Source: Planctomycetota bacterium (GTDB lineage Bacteria; Planctomycetota; UBA8742; UBA2392). Taken from it: a DNA stretch of 63,039 nt. The position numbers and the translations under genes are program-made. The first letter of the stretch is position 1; each line of letters starts with the position of its first letter. This document shows, piece by piece, positions 15,369-25,650 of the stretch. The stretch spans positions 1-63,039 of the forward strand of contig QEVF01000023.1 of the NCBI GenBank assembly GCA_003576915.1. The letters are read 5' to 3'. The notes beneath the pieces were generated by a model that ran no database searches, was not told the DNA's origin, and saw nothing but the letters and a program-made list of their open reading frames with translations.

Positions 15369-16556
15369 CTAGAGCTTGTGGTGCAGGCTTTCCTGCAGGT
15401 AGGGATCGCGCAGGGGAACCAGCGGCGCGCGCTCAAGCGCCTTGAAGAACACCAGCCCGAAGGCCGCGGCAAAGCCCAGCATGACCCCCACTTCCATGAA
15501 GTCGAACCAGGGCCCCTCCGGCGACACGTAAGGCATGATGCCCAGCCAGATGTCCAGCCAGTGCCCGACCAGCACCATGACCGCCACGCGCACCAGGATG
15601 TACTCGCTTCGCTTGGCCGGGCGCGGCAGCAGCACGATGAAGGGAATGGCGAAGTTGAGCAGCGGGTTGACGACAAAGGTCAGCACCCACCAGTCGCCCT
15701 GGCTGCGGATGAGGTAGTAGCTCGTTTCCTCGGGAATGTTGGAGTACCAGATGAGCAGGAGCTGCGAGAACCAGATGTAGGCCCAGAACACCGAGAGAGC
15801 GATCAGCCACTGGCCCAGGTTGTGCAGGTGGTTCTCGTTCACAGCGTCGCGCAGGTAACCCATGCGCCGCAGCAGCACCAGCAGCACGATCAGCGCGGCA
15901 ATGCCGGACTGGAACAGGCCCGCGAACTGGTAGATGCCGAAGATCGTGGAGAACCAGGCGGCTTCGAGCGACATCAGCCAGTCAAAGCTGGCCGCGGACA
16001 GCGTCAGGGCAAAGAGCACGCCGAAAATGGCCGAAGTGCGGGTGTTGGCGCGGGTGTGGGACACGTCGCCGTCGGTGTCCTGCCGGCGCGAGTGGCGCGT
16101 GAGGAGCTGAGAGACACCGATCCAGATGCCGAAGTAGAGAATGATGCGTCCCAGAAAGAACCACTGGTTGAGCCAGGGGGCCTTGTGGTGCAGCAGGTGG
16201 GCGTGGTGACTGCCGTCCTCGTGGGGATGGACCCACTCGTACAGGTAGCCCATGCCCGCGCCCAGCACCAGCATGGTGACCAGCGCCGCCGGCAGCCAGG
16301 ACATCATGGCCTCGGGCACGCGCCGCATGGAGACCGACCAGCCGGCGCTCGTCAGGTAGCCAATCGCGATGAAGAAGGTGCCGAACAGGGCCAGCGTCGT
16401 GAAATAGTAGGCGCCCAGCAGCCAGTTGCCCCAGGCGCGGTGGGCGTCCAGAAACAGGCCCACGACAAAGCAGACCAGCCCCACGCCCGCCGTGGCGGCC
16501 AGCAGCCGCTGCATGCCGGGCTTGAGCTTGAAGTAGGGAATGTTCGGTGAGTTCAT
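15369..16556 (-). CDS. actF: Alternative complex III subunit ActF (quinol-binding membrane subunit)
   Basis: The 395-residue polytopic protein has about ten hydrophobic helices. It is related to NrfD/PsrC-type ActC but of the shorter ActF kind, for example LLAATAGVGLVCFVVGLFLD, GAYYFTTLALFGTFFIAIGY and FSQLLLIWYSNIPEETSYYL. ActF sits in the cytoplasmic membrane next to ActC and is thought to take part in quinol handling or proton transfer. Its ATG overlaps the actE stop as ATGA. The tryptophanase-like gene begins 3 bases downstream. No cytochrome oxidase gene follows, unlike many ACIII loci. Confidence 0.9.
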   Translation of the reverse strand: MNSPNIPYFKLKPGMQRLLAATAGVGLVCFVVGLFLDAHRAWGNWLLGAYYFTTLALFGTFFIAIGYLTSAGWSVSMRRVPEAMMSWLPAALVTMLVLGAGMGYLYEWVHPHEDGSHHAHLLHHKAPWLNQWFFLGRIILYFGIWIGVSQLLTRHSRRQDTDGDVSHTRANTRTSAIFGVLFALTLSAASFDWLMSLEAAWFSTIFGIYQFAGLFQSGIAALIVLLVLLRRMGYLRDAVNENHLHNLGQWLIALSVFWAYIWFSQLLLIWYSNIPEETSYYLIRSQGDWWVLTFVVNPLLNFAIPFIVLLPRPAKRSEYILVRVAVMVLVGHWLDIWLGIMPYVSPEGPWFDFMEVGVMLGFAAAFGLVFFKALERAPLVPLRDPYLQESLHHKL

Positions 16557-17152
16557 GGCTTCACCCCCTGAACCTTTCTCAGGTAGAGGATCACTTTCCA
16601 GCGCTCGTCGGTCTTCAGGATCGAGGCGTGGCCGGGCATGTTGCGCACGCCGTGCGTGATGATGTGGAACAGCTCGCCGTCGCTGTAGGCCTTGGCGGCG
16701 GCCGTCTGCAGGTTGGCAATGCCCGGATAGAACTTCTCCACGGGCGCGCCCAGAGCGCCGGCCGCGCCGTGGCAGCTCTGGCAGGCCTTGGCAAACAGGG
16801 CCTCGCCCTTCACGGCGTCGGCGTCGCGCACTTCCTGTGAGGCCATGGCGTAGGGCCCGGTGTTGTTCTTCGCGCGCGCGAGGTCTTCAGGGCTGAGCTT
16901 GTCCCACTTCACGGCGGGCAGGGCGTAGTGCTTCTGGCCGCGGTACTTGGTGCCCTCCGCCGGAGGCTGCTCCACAAGCCCGCCGGGCAGATGCTCGTTC
17001 ACGCCCTGGCTCTCGGCGGCGACGGAGTACTGCATTTCCGTGAAGACCTCGCGGTTGCGCACCGTGCCGTCACGCCCGACAAGGCCCGCCACGGCCCAGG
17101 CCAGGGCCAGTCCGCCGAGTACGGCGCTCAGGATGGTAAGTTTGTAGTTCAT
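16553..17152 (-). CDS. actE: Alternative complex III monoheme cytochrome c subunit ActE
   Basis: The 199-residue protein has an N-terminal hydrophobic segment (ILSAVLGGLALAWAVAGLVG) that acts as anchor or signal and a C-terminal cytochrome c domain with one heme motif, CQSCHG, and a distal methionine candidate in VRNMPGHASI. ActE is the periplasmic monoheme subunit of ACIII that passes electrons to a soluble carrier or terminal enzyme. The ATG overlaps the actD stop by 4 bases (ATGA). Confidence 0.92.
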   Translation of the reverse strand: MNYKLTILSAVLGGLALAWAVAGLVGRDGTVRNREVFTEMQYSVAAESQGVNEHLPGGLVEQPPAEGTKYRGQKHYALPAVKWDKLSPEDLARAKNNTGPYAMASQEVRDADAVKGEALFAKACQSCHGAAGALGAPVEKFYPGIANLQTAAAKAYSDGELFHIITHGVRNMPGHASILKTDERWKVILYLRKVQGVKP

Positions 17153-17835
17153 GACAGGCCTCCGAGGTCCAGCACCCGCTCGGCGTGGAATCGGGCAAAG
17201 AGGGCGCGGGCGCGCTCGGCATCGAAGTTCGCGCTGCCGTGGCTCAGGGCGATGGCGAACTTGTCGTCGGTGATGCCGGGCACGATCAACTGGGCCTTCT
17301 TGCCGGGGAACAGCCTGCTGCGGGCGAACAACGCCACCATCGTGGTCAGGCCCGCGATCAGCACGGTCATCTCGAAGATGACCGGCACGTAGGCGTGCAG
17401 TTCCCAGGGGTTCTTGCCGCCCACGTTGATGGGCCAGTCGATGGCGTTGGTGTAGTACTGCATGAAGGCGCCAAAGCAGCCCGCGAACAGGCCCGCAAAG
17501 AAGCAGACCCAGGTCAGGCGCGAGCGGCGCAGGCCCATGGCATCGTCCATGCCGTGCACGGCATAGGGCGTGTAGACGTCGTGGATGTCAAAGCCCGCCT
17601 TGCGCACAGCCTGCGTGGCTTCCAGCAGGTGGTCTTCGTCGGTGAAGACCCCCACCAGCAGGCGCGACTTGCCCCCCATGGAATCGAGCCACTTGTCGAG
17701 CAGCCCGCCCTTGAAGGGGGATTCGTTCCAGGAGTGCAGGGGCTGGAGCCCGAACCTCCAGCGCAGCTCATTGAGCCCGCGCCGGTTGAACAGGCACATG
17801 GTCAAAATGCGAAGTCTGCAGGCCAGCCTAGACAT
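17149..17835 (-). CDS. actD: Alternative complex III subunit ActD (DUF3341)
   Basis: The 228-residue protein has the ActD core: [40 protein letters not shown], then two transmembrane helices ([20 protein letters not shown] and [20 protein letters not shown]). ActD is a small membrane subunit of unknown detailed role. The ATG at 17835 overlaps the actC stop by 8 bases. A longer frame reads into actC and is rejected. The first 50 residues before the core are an extension relative to typical ActD. Confidence 0.9.
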   Translation of the reverse strand: MSRLACRLRILTMCLFNRRGLNELRWRFGLQPLHSWNESPFKGGLLDKWLDSMGGKSRLLVGVFTDEDHLLEATQAVRKAGFDIHDVYTPYAVHGMDDAMGLRRSRLTWVCFFAGLFAGCFGAFMQYYTNAIDWPINVGGKNPWELHAYVPVIFEMTVLIAGLTTMVALFARSRLFPGKKAQLIVPGITDDKFAIALSHGSANFDAERARALFARFHAERVLDLGGLS

Positions 17836-19267
17836 GGGCCACCTCCTTCTCCAGCTCGACGCGGGCCGCCTTCCTGGGCTCGGCGTGCCCGTGCCCGGCA
17901 TCATGGTGCTTGCGCCTGCCCGTCTTCAAAACGCCCTTGATCTCGCCCTGCGCCAGCATGGGCAGCGCGCGGCAGAAGAGCAGGAAGCAGGTGAAGAACA
18001 GGCCGAAGGTGCCCAGGAAGGTCAGAGCCTCGATAAGCGTGGGCGTGTAGTAAGCCCAGCTCGAGGGCAGGTAGTCACGGTGCAGCGAGGTCACCACGAT
18101 CACAAACCGCTCAAACCACATGCCGATGTTCACGAAGATGCTGAGGATGAAGAGCACCACGACGTTGCGGCGCAGCTTCTTGAACCACATGAGCTGGGGC
18201 GTGATCACGTTGCAGCTCACCATGATCCAGTAGGCCCAGGCGAAGGGGCCCGTGGCGCGATTGATGAACGTGAAGCCTTCGTAGGGGCTGCCGCTGTACC
18301 AGGCGACGAAGAACTCCGTGCCGTAGGCCAGGCCCACGATGCTGCCCGTGACCAGAATGACCTTGGCCATGTTCTCGAGGTGATTGAGCGTGATGTACTC
18401 TTCGAAGTTGACGACCTTGCGCATGATGATCAGCAGGGTCATCACCATGGCAAATCCCGAGAAGATGGCGCCGATCACGAAGTAGGGCGGGAAGATGGTG
18501 GTATGCCAGCCGGGGATCACGCTCGTGGCAAAGTCCATGGACACGATGGTGTGCACGCTCACCACCAGGGGCGTGGCGAGGCCGGCAAACAGCATGTAGG
18601 CCGTCTCGTAGCGGGACCAGACACGGGCGCTGCCGTTCCAGCCCAGGCTCAGGATCGAGTAGATGGTCTTGCGGATCTTGCTCTTGGCGCGGTCGCGGGC
18701 CGCCGCCAGGTCCGGCACCAGCCCGATGTACCAGAACACCGCTGAAATCGTGAAGTAGGTCGAGATGGCAAACACGTCCCAAAGCAGGGGCGAGCGGAAG
18801 TTCACCCACAGGGGGCCGCGGAAGTTGGGGTAGGGCGCCGTCCAGAACGCCAGCCAGGGCCGGCCCATGTGAATCAGCGGGAAGATGGCCGCGCAGATCA
18901 CCGCGAAGATCGTCATGGCCTCGGCGGAGCGGTTGATCGAGGTGCGCCACTTCTGGCGGAACAGAAACAGCACGGCCGAAATCAGCGTGCCCGCGTGGCC
19001 GATGCCCACCCAGAACACGAAGTTGGTGATGTCAAAGGCCCAGCCCACGGTCTTGTTCAGACCCCAGGTGCCGATACCCGTGGCGATCTGGTAGGCCGTG
19101 GCCGAAAAACCCACGCCCAGGCAGGTCAGGGCCACGAAGAACGCCGCCCACCACAGGGTGTTGGGCTTGCGCTCGAGCGGCGCGCAGGCGTCCTCCGTAA
19201 TCTGGTGCAGGGTCTTGTCGCCCAGCACCAGCGGTTCGCGAAGTTCGGATTCAACGCTGTGGCTCAT
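17828..19267 (-). CDS. actC: Alternative complex III membrane subunit ActC (NrfD/PsrC family)
   Basis: The 479-residue NrfD-type integral membrane protein has around ten hydrophobic helices, for example [40 protein letters not shown] and [20 protein letters not shown], and motifs common in ActC such as HAGTLISA and [20 protein letters not shown]. It should carry the quinol oxidation site of ACIII in the cytoplasmic membrane. The C-terminal tail is basic (TGRRKHH). It starts 29 bases after the actB stop. Confidence 0.93.
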   Translation of the reverse strand: MSHSVESELREPLVLGDKTLHQITEDACAPLERKPNTLWWAAFFVALTCLGVGFSATAYQIATGIGTWGLNKTVGWAFDITNFVFWVGIGHAGTLISAVLFLFRQKWRTSINRSAEAMTIFAVICAAIFPLIHMGRPWLAFWTAPYPNFRGPLWVNFRSPLLWDVFAISTYFTISAVFWYIGLVPDLAAARDRAKSKIRKTIYSILSLGWNGSARVWSRYETAYMLFAGLATPLVVSVHTIVSMDFATSVIPGWHTTIFPPYFVIGAIFSGFAMVMTLLIIMRKVVNFEEYITLNHLENMAKVILVTGSIVGLAYGTEFFVAWYSGSPYEGFTFINRATGPFAWAYWIMVSCNVITPQLMWFKKLRRNVVVLFILSIFVNIGMWFERFVIVVTSLHRDYLPSSWAYYTPTLIEALTFLGTFGLFFTCFLLFCRALPMLAQGEIKGVLKTGRRKHHDAGHGHAEPRKAARVELEKEVAHV

Positions 19268-19296
19268 AAATCACCCTTCTCGCTGTCCCTGGCCGC

Positions 19297-22269
19297 CTAG
19301 GACTTCGCCGGCGGCACATCCCCGTTGTTGCGCACCTTCGCCAGATACTGCACCGCGGGTTTCACGTTCAGCTCGCCCAGCACCACGTAGTTGCGGCCGC
19401 TGGCGGCCAGCTTTGAGGCCTCACTGGACTTGTCGTTGAGATCGCCAAACACGATGGCCTGGGTCGGGCAGCTCTGCTCGCAGGCCGTCCTGATCTCGCG
19501 GTCTTCCAGCTTGCGCCCGTCCCTGGACGCCGCCAGCTTGCCCTCACGGATGCGCTGCACGCACATGGAGCACTTTTCCATGATGCCGCGCGTGCGGATC
19601 GTGACGTCCGGGTTCAGCACCAGGTTCAGGCTGGGGTCGTCGTACTTGTAGTTGAACCAGTTGAAGCGGCGCACTTTGTAGGGGCAGTTGTTGGCGCAAT
19701 AGCGCGTGCCCACGCAGCGGTTGTACGTCTGCTGGTTCAGGCCCTCGCTGCTGTGCGTCGTGGCCAGCACGGGGCACACTGTCTCGCAGGGCGCGTTTTC
19801 GCAGTGCTGGCACATCACGGGCTGGAAGCTTACGCCGGGGTTGTCGGCCACCGCGCCCTGATCCTTGGGCTTGTCGTCGCTGTAATAGCGGTCGATGCGC
19901 AGCCAGGCCATCTCGCGACGCGTGGCCACCTCGGTCTTGCCCACCACGGCCACGTTGTTCTCGGCCTGGCAGCTCACGATGCAGCCCGAGCAACCGTTGC
20001 AGGCATTGAGGTCGATCACCATGCCCCAGCGGTGGCCCTTGTAGGCGTGCCCCGCCCACATCGTGCCCACGGGATAGTCCACCTTTGAAACTGAGCGCGG
20101 GTCCTTCACGAACTCGGCCAGGCTCACCTCGCGCGCCAGGGGCCGCCCTTCCTGCGAGTCATGTTCCTGCGTGCGGGCCAGCACCGCCTTCCTGCCCGTG
20201 TTGGCCAGCGTCACGGAAACCAGCGTGTCGTGGGTCAGCAACGGATAGGCGTTGGCGCCGATGACCCCGCTGGCGCTGTTGGCCCCGGCAATGCGGCAGG
20301 CCTTGGTGCGACCATAGCCCACCGCCACGGCCACGGCGTTGTCAGCCATGCCCGGCTGAACCACCGCCGGCAGCTCCAGGCTCACGTCGCGGCCGTTGAC
20401 CTTGGCCGTCAGGGTCAGCACATCGCCCTGGGCCGCCCCCAGCGACGCCAGGCCCGCAGGCGAAAGCGCGGCATAGTTGTCCCAGGTGACCTTGCTCAAG
20501 GGGTCGGCCAGTTCCTGAAGCCAGGCATTGTTGGCCTGGCGTCCGTCACCCAGGGCCACGCTTTCATACAGACAAAGCTCAAATCCCTTGCCTGCCTGCT
20601 GCTGTGCCCTGGCGCCGGCTTCCCGCGCGACGGCCTTGCCCGCCGGGGCGGCGCCGGCCTGCCGGCGGTCGAGGCAGCCGCGCTCCACGGCGGCCTCAAA
20701 GCTCTCGCCGCGCAGGATGTTCTCCGTCCAGAACTCCTTGATGATCTCGCGGTAGGGCTTCAAGGCGCGGCCCGAAGCCTTGCCGACGATCTCGGGCTCA
20801 TTGCCGTGCCAAACGATGCGCGGCGCGCCGGCCCAGACCAGCAGGCTTTCCTGTGCCTGCCGCCCGCCGTGCAGGGGGCGGATGGCGGGCTGGGCCAGGG
20901 AGAAGAGGCCCTTGTGCGGCTCGAAGTCGTTCCAGCTTTCCAGGGCGTGAAGGTCCGTGGCGACGACCTTGCACAGCGACGCCGTTTCGTCCAGGCGGTC
21001 GGCCAGGGCCACGCTGAGTCTGGCCTTGGCGATAGCCTTGGCGAAGTCCGCGCCCCGCGCATGGTCGTAGGCCAAGTTGACGCCCCACAGGATCAGCACG
21101 TCAACAGCGCCGCTCTCGAGTTCGGCCAGCAGCTTGTCCATGGCCTCGGGGTCGCCCAGTTTCTGTTGCGAGGCCTGCGTCAGGTCCAGGGTCTGGCCGT
21201 AATTCTCCAGCAGCATGTTGATCTGGTTGACCACCAGTTGCTCGTGCAGGTGGTTGCCGCCCGCCACGACCAGAGACCTGCCCTTCTCGCGCGCCAGTTG
21301 CCCGGCCAGGCTCTCCAGCTCCGCCCCGGACACCGCCTTGGGGGACGCGGCATCGAAGGGCTCGGCCTTGCCCAGTTTGCGGGCCACCGCGTTGGCCAGG
21401 GCTACCAGGGCGGCGCCCCGTTCGCTTTCGGGCAGGCGCAGCCGGGTGTCGGCCGACGCGCCCGTGAGCGACATGGCCGCCTCGAGCTGGACGTGCCGCG
21501 CCGGTGTGAACTCGGCCAGCTTGCGGCCTTCGGCCCACTGGCGGGCGAATTCAACGGGCGAAAGCCACGAGCCCATGAAGTCGGCGCCGAAACTCACGAT
21601 CACGCGGGCGAGGTCAAAGCGATAGCGGGGCAGCAGCGTCAGGCCGTGGGTCTGGCCGTGGGCGCGGGCGATGGCCGAAAGCGGCATGGCGTCATGGACG
21701 ATGTGGCGGGCGTCGTATTTCTTGCAGAACTCGTCCATGACGGAGCGGGTGGTGGGTCCGCTCTGGGTGCCGCTGACAAGGCGGACGTTCCTGGCCTTCT
21801 GCAGCGCCGCGACGACTTCCTTGTCCAGGCCGGCCCAGTCTGAGGGCTTGCCGTCCAGCCAAGGCGACTTGGCGCGCTCGGGGTCATAAAGGTCAAGCAC
21901 GAAGGCCTGGCCCCTGGCGCAGAGGCCGCCCTTGCTCATGGGGTGCAGGTCATTGCCTTCGACCTTGATGGGGCGGCCGTCGCGGACCTTGAGCAGGGAG
22001 CCGCACTGGGCGCTGCAGGCGCCACAGGTGGAGGCATACCAGTAGGCCACGCCGGGGGTGACCTCGGGCGTGCGCTTGGGCTGGGGCGCCACGGTCATCT
22101 GCGGCCCCTGGCAGCCCGCCACGATGGCGCCCAGAGCCCCAAGCCCGCTGAGCTGGAGGAAGCGGCGGCGCGACTCACTGACGCGCTCGAGCTCAGCCGC
22201 GATCTCCGGCGGCATGGAGGCGTCGTCCGGTGCGGGCGTGAGAATCAGGTTGTCGTATCGGTCAGTCAT
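19297..22269 (-). CDS. actB: Alternative complex III iron-sulfur subunit ActB (fused B1-B2)
   Basis: The protein of about 990 residues starts with a twin-arginine-type segment (SRRRFLQLSGLGALGAIVAG followed by Cys), implying folded export and possible lipid anchoring. Residues 60-700 resemble a molybdopterin oxidoreductase without clear cofactor ligands (CGACSAQCGSLLKV). The C-terminal third is ferredoxin-like with four cluster motifs: CNGCSGCIVSCQ, CQHCENAPCETVCP, CVGTRYCANNCPY and CSMCVQRI with CEQSCPTQAI. This matches the fused B1/B2 subunit of ACIII, which relays electrons to the c-type hemes. ATG 22269 is preferred because GGGAG lies 5 bases upstream. A GTG two codons earlier is possible. 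Confidence 0.93.
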   Translation of the reverse strand: MTDRYDNLILTPAPDDASMPPEIAAELERVSESRRRFLQLSGLGALGAIVAGCQGPQMTVAPQPKRTPEVTPGVAYWYASTCGACSAQCGSLLKVRDGRPIKVEGNDLHPMSKGGLCARGQAFVLDLYDPERAKSPWLDGKPSDWAGLDKEVVAALQKARNVRLVSGTQSGPTTRSVMDEFCKKYDARHIVHDAMPLSAIARAHGQTHGLTLLPRYRFDLARVIVSFGADFMGSWLSPVEFARQWAEGRKLAEFTPARHVQLEAAMSLTGASADTRLRLPESERGAALVALANAVARKLGKAEPFDAASPKAVSGAELESLAGQLAREKGRSLVVAGGNHLHEQLVVNQINMLLENYGQTLDLTQASQQKLGDPEAMDKLLAELESGAVDVLILWGVNLAYDHARGADFAKAIAKARLSVALADRLDETASLCKVVATDLHALESWNDFEPHKGLFSLAQPAIRPLHGGRQAQESLLVWAGAPRIVWHGNEPEIVGKASGRALKPYREIIKEFWTENILRGESFEAAVERGCLDRRQAGAAPAGKAVAREAGARAQQQAGKGFELCLYESVALGDGRQANNAWLQELADPLSKVTWDNYAALSPAGLASLGAAQGDVLTLTAKVNGRDVSLELPAVVQPGMADNAVAVAVGYGRTKACRIAGANSASGVIGANAYPLLTHDTLVSVTLANTGRKAVLARTQEHDSQEGRPLAREVSLAEFVKDPRSVSKVDYPVGTMWAGHAYKGHRWGMVIDLNACNGCSGCIVSCQAENNVAVVGKTEVATRREMAWLRIDRYYSDDKPKDQGAVADNPGVSFQPVMCQHCENAPCETVCPVLATTHSSEGLNQQTYNRCVGTRYCANNCPYKVRRFNWFNYKYDDPSLNLVLNPDVTIRTRGIMEKCSMCVQRIREGKLAASRDGRKLEDREIRTACEQSCPTQAIVFGDLNDKSSEASKLAASGRNYVVLGELNVKPAVQYLAKVRNNGDVPPAKS

Positions 22270-22282
22270 GGTCACTCCCGCG

Positions 22283-22837
22283 CTAGCGATGGCAGGCGTC
22301 GCAATCGAGCGGCGCGTTGAGCTTGGGGTCCTGAGCGTTCTGGGTCCTGTGGCAGTTCACGCACCAGCCCATGGAGAGGTCGGAGAACTGTTTGACCACG
22401 GCCATGTCCTGCACGTTGCCGTGGCAGGTCTGGCAGGCCACCTTCTTGTTCACGTGGGCCGAATGGTTGAAGTAGACGAAGTCAGGCAGGTTGTGCACCC
22501 GCACCCAGCGCACGGGCTCATTGGCGGCGTGCATCCGGGCTATCTTCTGGATTTCGGCCTGGCCCGTAGCCGTGCTGCCCTTGACCTGCTCGTGGCAGTT
22601 CATGCAGGTGCTGAGCGAAGGCACAGAAGCGTGGCGGCTTTCTCCGGCGCCGGAATGGCAATACTCACATGCAATGCCGAGCTGGCCGGCATGCAGCGCA
22701 TGGGAATAGGCAATCGGCTGCTGGGGCTGATAATCCTGATGATTGCCCAGCAGATGGAAGTCGCCCAAAGACGCCAGGGCCGAGAAACTGAGCCCGAAGG
22801 TCGCCAGGAATATGACTGTAAACAGTCGCCAGTTCAT
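22283..22837 (-). CDS. actA: Alternative complex III pentaheme cytochrome c subunit ActA
   Basis: The 184-residue protein has an N-terminal membrane anchor (LFTVIFLATFGLSFSALASL) and five heme-c motifs: CEYCH, CMNCH, CQTCH, CVNCH and a terminal CDACH. Five hemes and this size are what ActA has in characterised ACIII. It should face the periplasm and link the ActB clusters with ActE or an external acceptor. It begins 17 bases after the first NarK gene, so nitrate uptake and ACIII genes are likely transcribed together. Confidence 0.94.
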   Translation of the reverse strand: MNWRLFTVIFLATFGLSFSALASLGDFHLLGNHQDYQPQQPIAYSHALHAGQLGIACEYCHSGAGESRHASVPSLSTCMNCHEQVKGSTATGQAEIQKIARMHAANEPVRWVRVHNLPDFVYFNHSAHVNKKVACQTCHGNVQDMAVVKQFSDLSMGWCVNCHRTQNAQDPKLNAPLDCDACHR

Positions 22838-22854
22838 GATTGCACCTGCGTCCG

Positions 22855-24264
22855 TTATGACGGCCTCTCACAATTCTTGCGCACGTAGTAGAACCAGTTG
22901 AGGGCGGTCGCGATCACGAAGAACACCGTGGCCCCGATGAAGAAGCTCACGGCGGACTTCGTGCCGCCTTCCGCCGTGGAGCTGGAAATCGCCCAGGCCA
23001 CCAGCACGTTGAAGACGAAGGGGCCATAGGCCGCCACGGCGCCCGTCCAGCCGAGTACCTGCGCCCCCTGGCGCGGGTTGGCGGCGAAAATCACCGGGTA
23101 CTGGCGGAAGGTCGAGCCGTTGCCGATGCCCGTGAACAGGAAAATGCCCAGCATCAGCGACACAAACAGCGGGAAGCTGTCCAGCGACGTCGGCGCCAGG
23201 GAGCCCGTCAGCACCGCGGCCAGGCAGCAGCCGACCAGGCCGAGGCCCGAGACCTGGGTCAGAATGCCGCCCCCCGTCTTGTCCGCCAGCCAACCGAACA
23301 CCGGCCGCGCCGCCGAGCCGATCAGCGGGCCCAGAAAAGCGTACTTGAGCGGGTCAGGCGCGTCCGGGAAGCCGCCGTAGAGGCTCTTGATCAGCATCGG
23401 AAACGCGGCGGAGAAGCCGGAGAACGAACCAAAGGTCATGATGTAGGTGACGGTGCAGAACCAGGTGTGCTTGTCTTTGAAGATGTCGAGCTGTTCCTTG
23501 AACGACGCCTTCACCGGCACGCTTCTCAGGAACATCCAGCAGGCCACGCCCAGCACCAGCAGGAAGGGCACATACCAGAACACGGCGTTCTGCAGCCACA
23601 TCTCTGAGGTCTTGCCCGCCTTGGTGAACACCTGCGAGGCGCCCGCCACGCCGCCGAACAGCGCAAAACCGATGATCCAGGGCGTCACGAACTGGGTCAA
23701 ACTGACGCCGAAGTTGCCGATGCCCGCCTGGATGCCCAGGGCCGTGCCCTGCAGGCGCTTGGGAAAGAACAGGCTGGTGCTGGGCATGTAGCTTGAGAAA
23801 TCGCCGCCGCCCATGCCGGCGAGGAAGGCCAGCACCATGAACATCCAAAACGGCGTGCCGGGGTCCAGAATCGCCAGACCCAGGCCGATACAGGGTATGA
23901 GTTTGAGGAAGGTCGCGACCGTGACCACCTTGCGCGTGCCGAAAATCGGAATCAGGAACGTGTGAATCACGCGCAACGTGCCCCCCGCCAGACCGGGCAT
24001 GGCCGCGAGCCAGAACAGCTCTGTTTCCGTGAACTTGAAGCCGATGCCGGGCAGGCGCACCACCAGGGCGCTGACCACAAACCACGTCGCGAACGACAGT
24101 ACCAGCGTGGCCGTGGTCAGCCACATCGTGCGCCAGGCGATCTTGCTGCCGGTCTGGGCCCAGAAGGTCGGGTCCTCCGGCTTCCACTCCGTCAGCCAGT
24201 CTCCGCCCGCCTTGGGCGGCGAGGCTGAGGACGGCAGCGCGGCTATGCTTGCTTGAGCAGACAT
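22855..24264 (-). CDS. narK: NarK-type nitrate/nitrite transporter (MFS), copy 2
   Basis: The 469-residue MFS protein has twelve predicted helices and the nitrate-porter signature FLAGMGGGDFSSYMPSTSLF followed by FFPKRLQGTALGIQAGIGNF, with the second half signature GIGNGSTFRQYPVIF. It probably exchanges nitrate and nitrite across the inner membrane. About 40 cytoplasmic residues precede helix 1. The sequence differs clearly from the neighbouring NarK, so the pair may be a NarK1/NarK2 set with different coupling (proton symport versus antiport). It lies 12 bases after the other transporter gene and 17 before actA. Confidence 0.9.
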   Translation of the reverse strand: MSAQASIAALPSSASPPKAGGDWLTEWKPEDPTFWAQTGSKIAWRTMWLTTATLVLSFATWFVVSALVVRLPGIGFKFTETELFWLAAMPGLAGGTLRVIHTFLIPIFGTRKVVTVATFLKLIPCIGLGLAILDPGTPFWMFMVLAFLAGMGGGDFSSYMPSTSLFFPKRLQGTALGIQAGIGNFGVSLTQFVTPWIIGFALFGGVAGASQVFTKAGKTSEMWLQNAVFWYVPFLLVLGVACWMFLRSVPVKASFKEQLDIFKDKHTWFCTVTYIMTFGSFSGFSAAFPMLIKSLYGGFPDAPDPLKYAFLGPLIGSAARPVFGWLADKTGGGILTQVSGLGLVGCCLAAVLTGSLAPTSLDSFPLFVSLMLGIFLFTGIGNGSTFRQYPVIFAANPRQGAQVLGWTGAVAAYGPFVFNVLVAWAISSSTAEGGTKSAVSFFIGATVFFVIATALNWFYYVRKNCERPS

Positions 24265-24276
24265 GGGATTCTCCGG

Positions 24277-25590
24277 TCAGGTGCCGCTGCCAACCATCTG
24301 CATCCTGGACTGGGCCGGAGCGGCCGGCTCTGCCGGTGGGGCGGCGTCGGGCAGAGCCCTGCCGCCTTCACCCACCCAAGTGGTGGTCCACTTCTTCATG
24401 ACCATGGCCAGCGCCACCAGAATGCAGATGGAGAGCGCCGTGCCCGCGAGGAAGCCGGGCGTGAAACCCATGCCGGAATATTTCGAGCCGACACCCATGG
24501 CGTTGGGCAGGAAGCCGCCGGCCAGGCCGCCGATCTCGCCCACGAGGCTGCCCGCCACGGCGGTATTGCCCTTGAAGCGCAGGGGCAAAAGCTGGAAGAC
24601 AGCGCCATTGCCGGCGCCCAGCGCGGAGAACAGCACGACCATGACCGCCACCATGACCCAGGGCGAAGAAAGCGGGCCATCTTTGGCGTAGACCAGATAA
24701 GCGGCCATCGCGGTCCCGATAACCGAAATTACGGCAAGCCACTTGATCATGCGCAGGCCGCCGATGCGGTCAGCCAGGCCGCCGCCCACCAGGCGCAGAA
24801 TGCTGGCCATGATGATGATGCCCGCGGCGTACTGGCCCACGTTCTCCTTGGCCACGCCGTATTGGTCATGGAACAGCGTGGGCAGGAAGCTGGTCAGGCC
24901 GATGTAGCCGCCGAAGGTCAGCGCGTACATCAGGTTGAAGATCCAGGCGTCGCGATCCAAAAGGATCTTGAGGTGGTCCTTGAGGCTCTTGTGCTCGCGG
25001 TCCGGCGGCTCCTTGGCGAACATCGCCAGCAGCACCATGGCCAGCACAATGGGGATGATGGCCAGCCCGTAGACGGCCTTCCAGCCGTACACGTTGGCCA
25101 GAGGCGGGGCCAGCAGCACGGCCAGCACGGCGCCGGAGTTGCCCGCGCCGGCAATGCCCATGGCCAGGCCCTTGTACTTGGGCGGATACCAGCCCGAGCC
25201 CAGCGACAAAGCCACGCCGAAGCTCGCGCCGGCTACACCCAGCACGCAGCCCATGGCAATCACGCCCGCCATGGTTTCGACGAAGAGCCAGCCCAGGCCC
25301 AGGCCCACCACGATCATGCCCATTTCAACCTGGGCCGCGTTCTTGCGCCCGATGTACTGGGCCAGCAGGCCCAGAGGAAAGCGCATCAGGGCCCCCACGA
25401 TCACCGGCACCGAGATCATGAAGCCCTTCTCGGCGGCATCGAGCCCGAACTCCTTGCTGATGAAGGGAGCCATGGCGCCGTTGAGCACCCACACCGCAAA
25501 GCAGAAGTCAAAGTATATGAGCGACGTAAACAGGGTCGGCCAATGCCCGGCCTTCCAGAACCCCTTGTCCCTGGCAACCGCGAAATCCAT
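24277..25590 (-). CDS. narK: NarK-type nitrate/nitrite transporter (MFS), copy 1
   Basis: The 437-residue MFS protein begins MDFAVARDKGFWKAGHWPTL and carries the porter signature region GVAGASFGVALSLGSGWYPP and AMGIAGAGNSGAVLA, plus SALGAGNGAVFQLLPLRF in the second half. This is the NarK1-like branch, probably a nitrate/proton symporter that starts respiration. The ATG at 25590 follows an excellent ribosome site (GGGAGGAG), so I prefer it to the upstream in-frame start. It lies 60 bases after narI, the largest gap inside the nar part. Confidence 0.9.
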   Translation of the reverse strand: MDFAVARDKGFWKAGHWPTLFTSLIYFDFCFAVWVLNGAMAPFISKEFGLDAAEKGFMISVPVIVGALMRFPLGLLAQYIGRKNAAQVEMGMIVVGLGLGWLFVETMAGVIAMGCVLGVAGASFGVALSLGSGWYPPKYKGLAMGIAGAGNSGAVLAVLLAPPLANVYGWKAVYGLAIIPIVLAMVLLAMFAKEPPDREHKSLKDHLKILLDRDAWIFNLMYALTFGGYIGLTSFLPTLFHDQYGVAKENVGQYAAGIIIMASILRLVGGGLADRIGGLRMIKWLAVISVIGTAMAAYLVYAKDGPLSSPWVMVAVMVVLFSALGAGNGAVFQLLPLRFKGNTAVAGSLVGEIGGLAGGFLPNAMGVGSKYSGMGFTPGFLAGTALSICILVALAMVMKKWTTTWVGEGGRALPDAAPPAEPAAPAQSRMQMVGSGT

Positions 25591-25650
25591 GGCTGCTCCT
25601 CCCAATTCCTGCCCGTTGATCACCGCATCAGAGCCACTGCCTGCCCCCGA

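Noticed and set aside
14073..16550. Plus-strand open frame of 825 codons opposite the tnaA-like and actF genes
   Set aside because: Both minus-strand genes have strong family signatures. The antisense frame is a compositional artefact.
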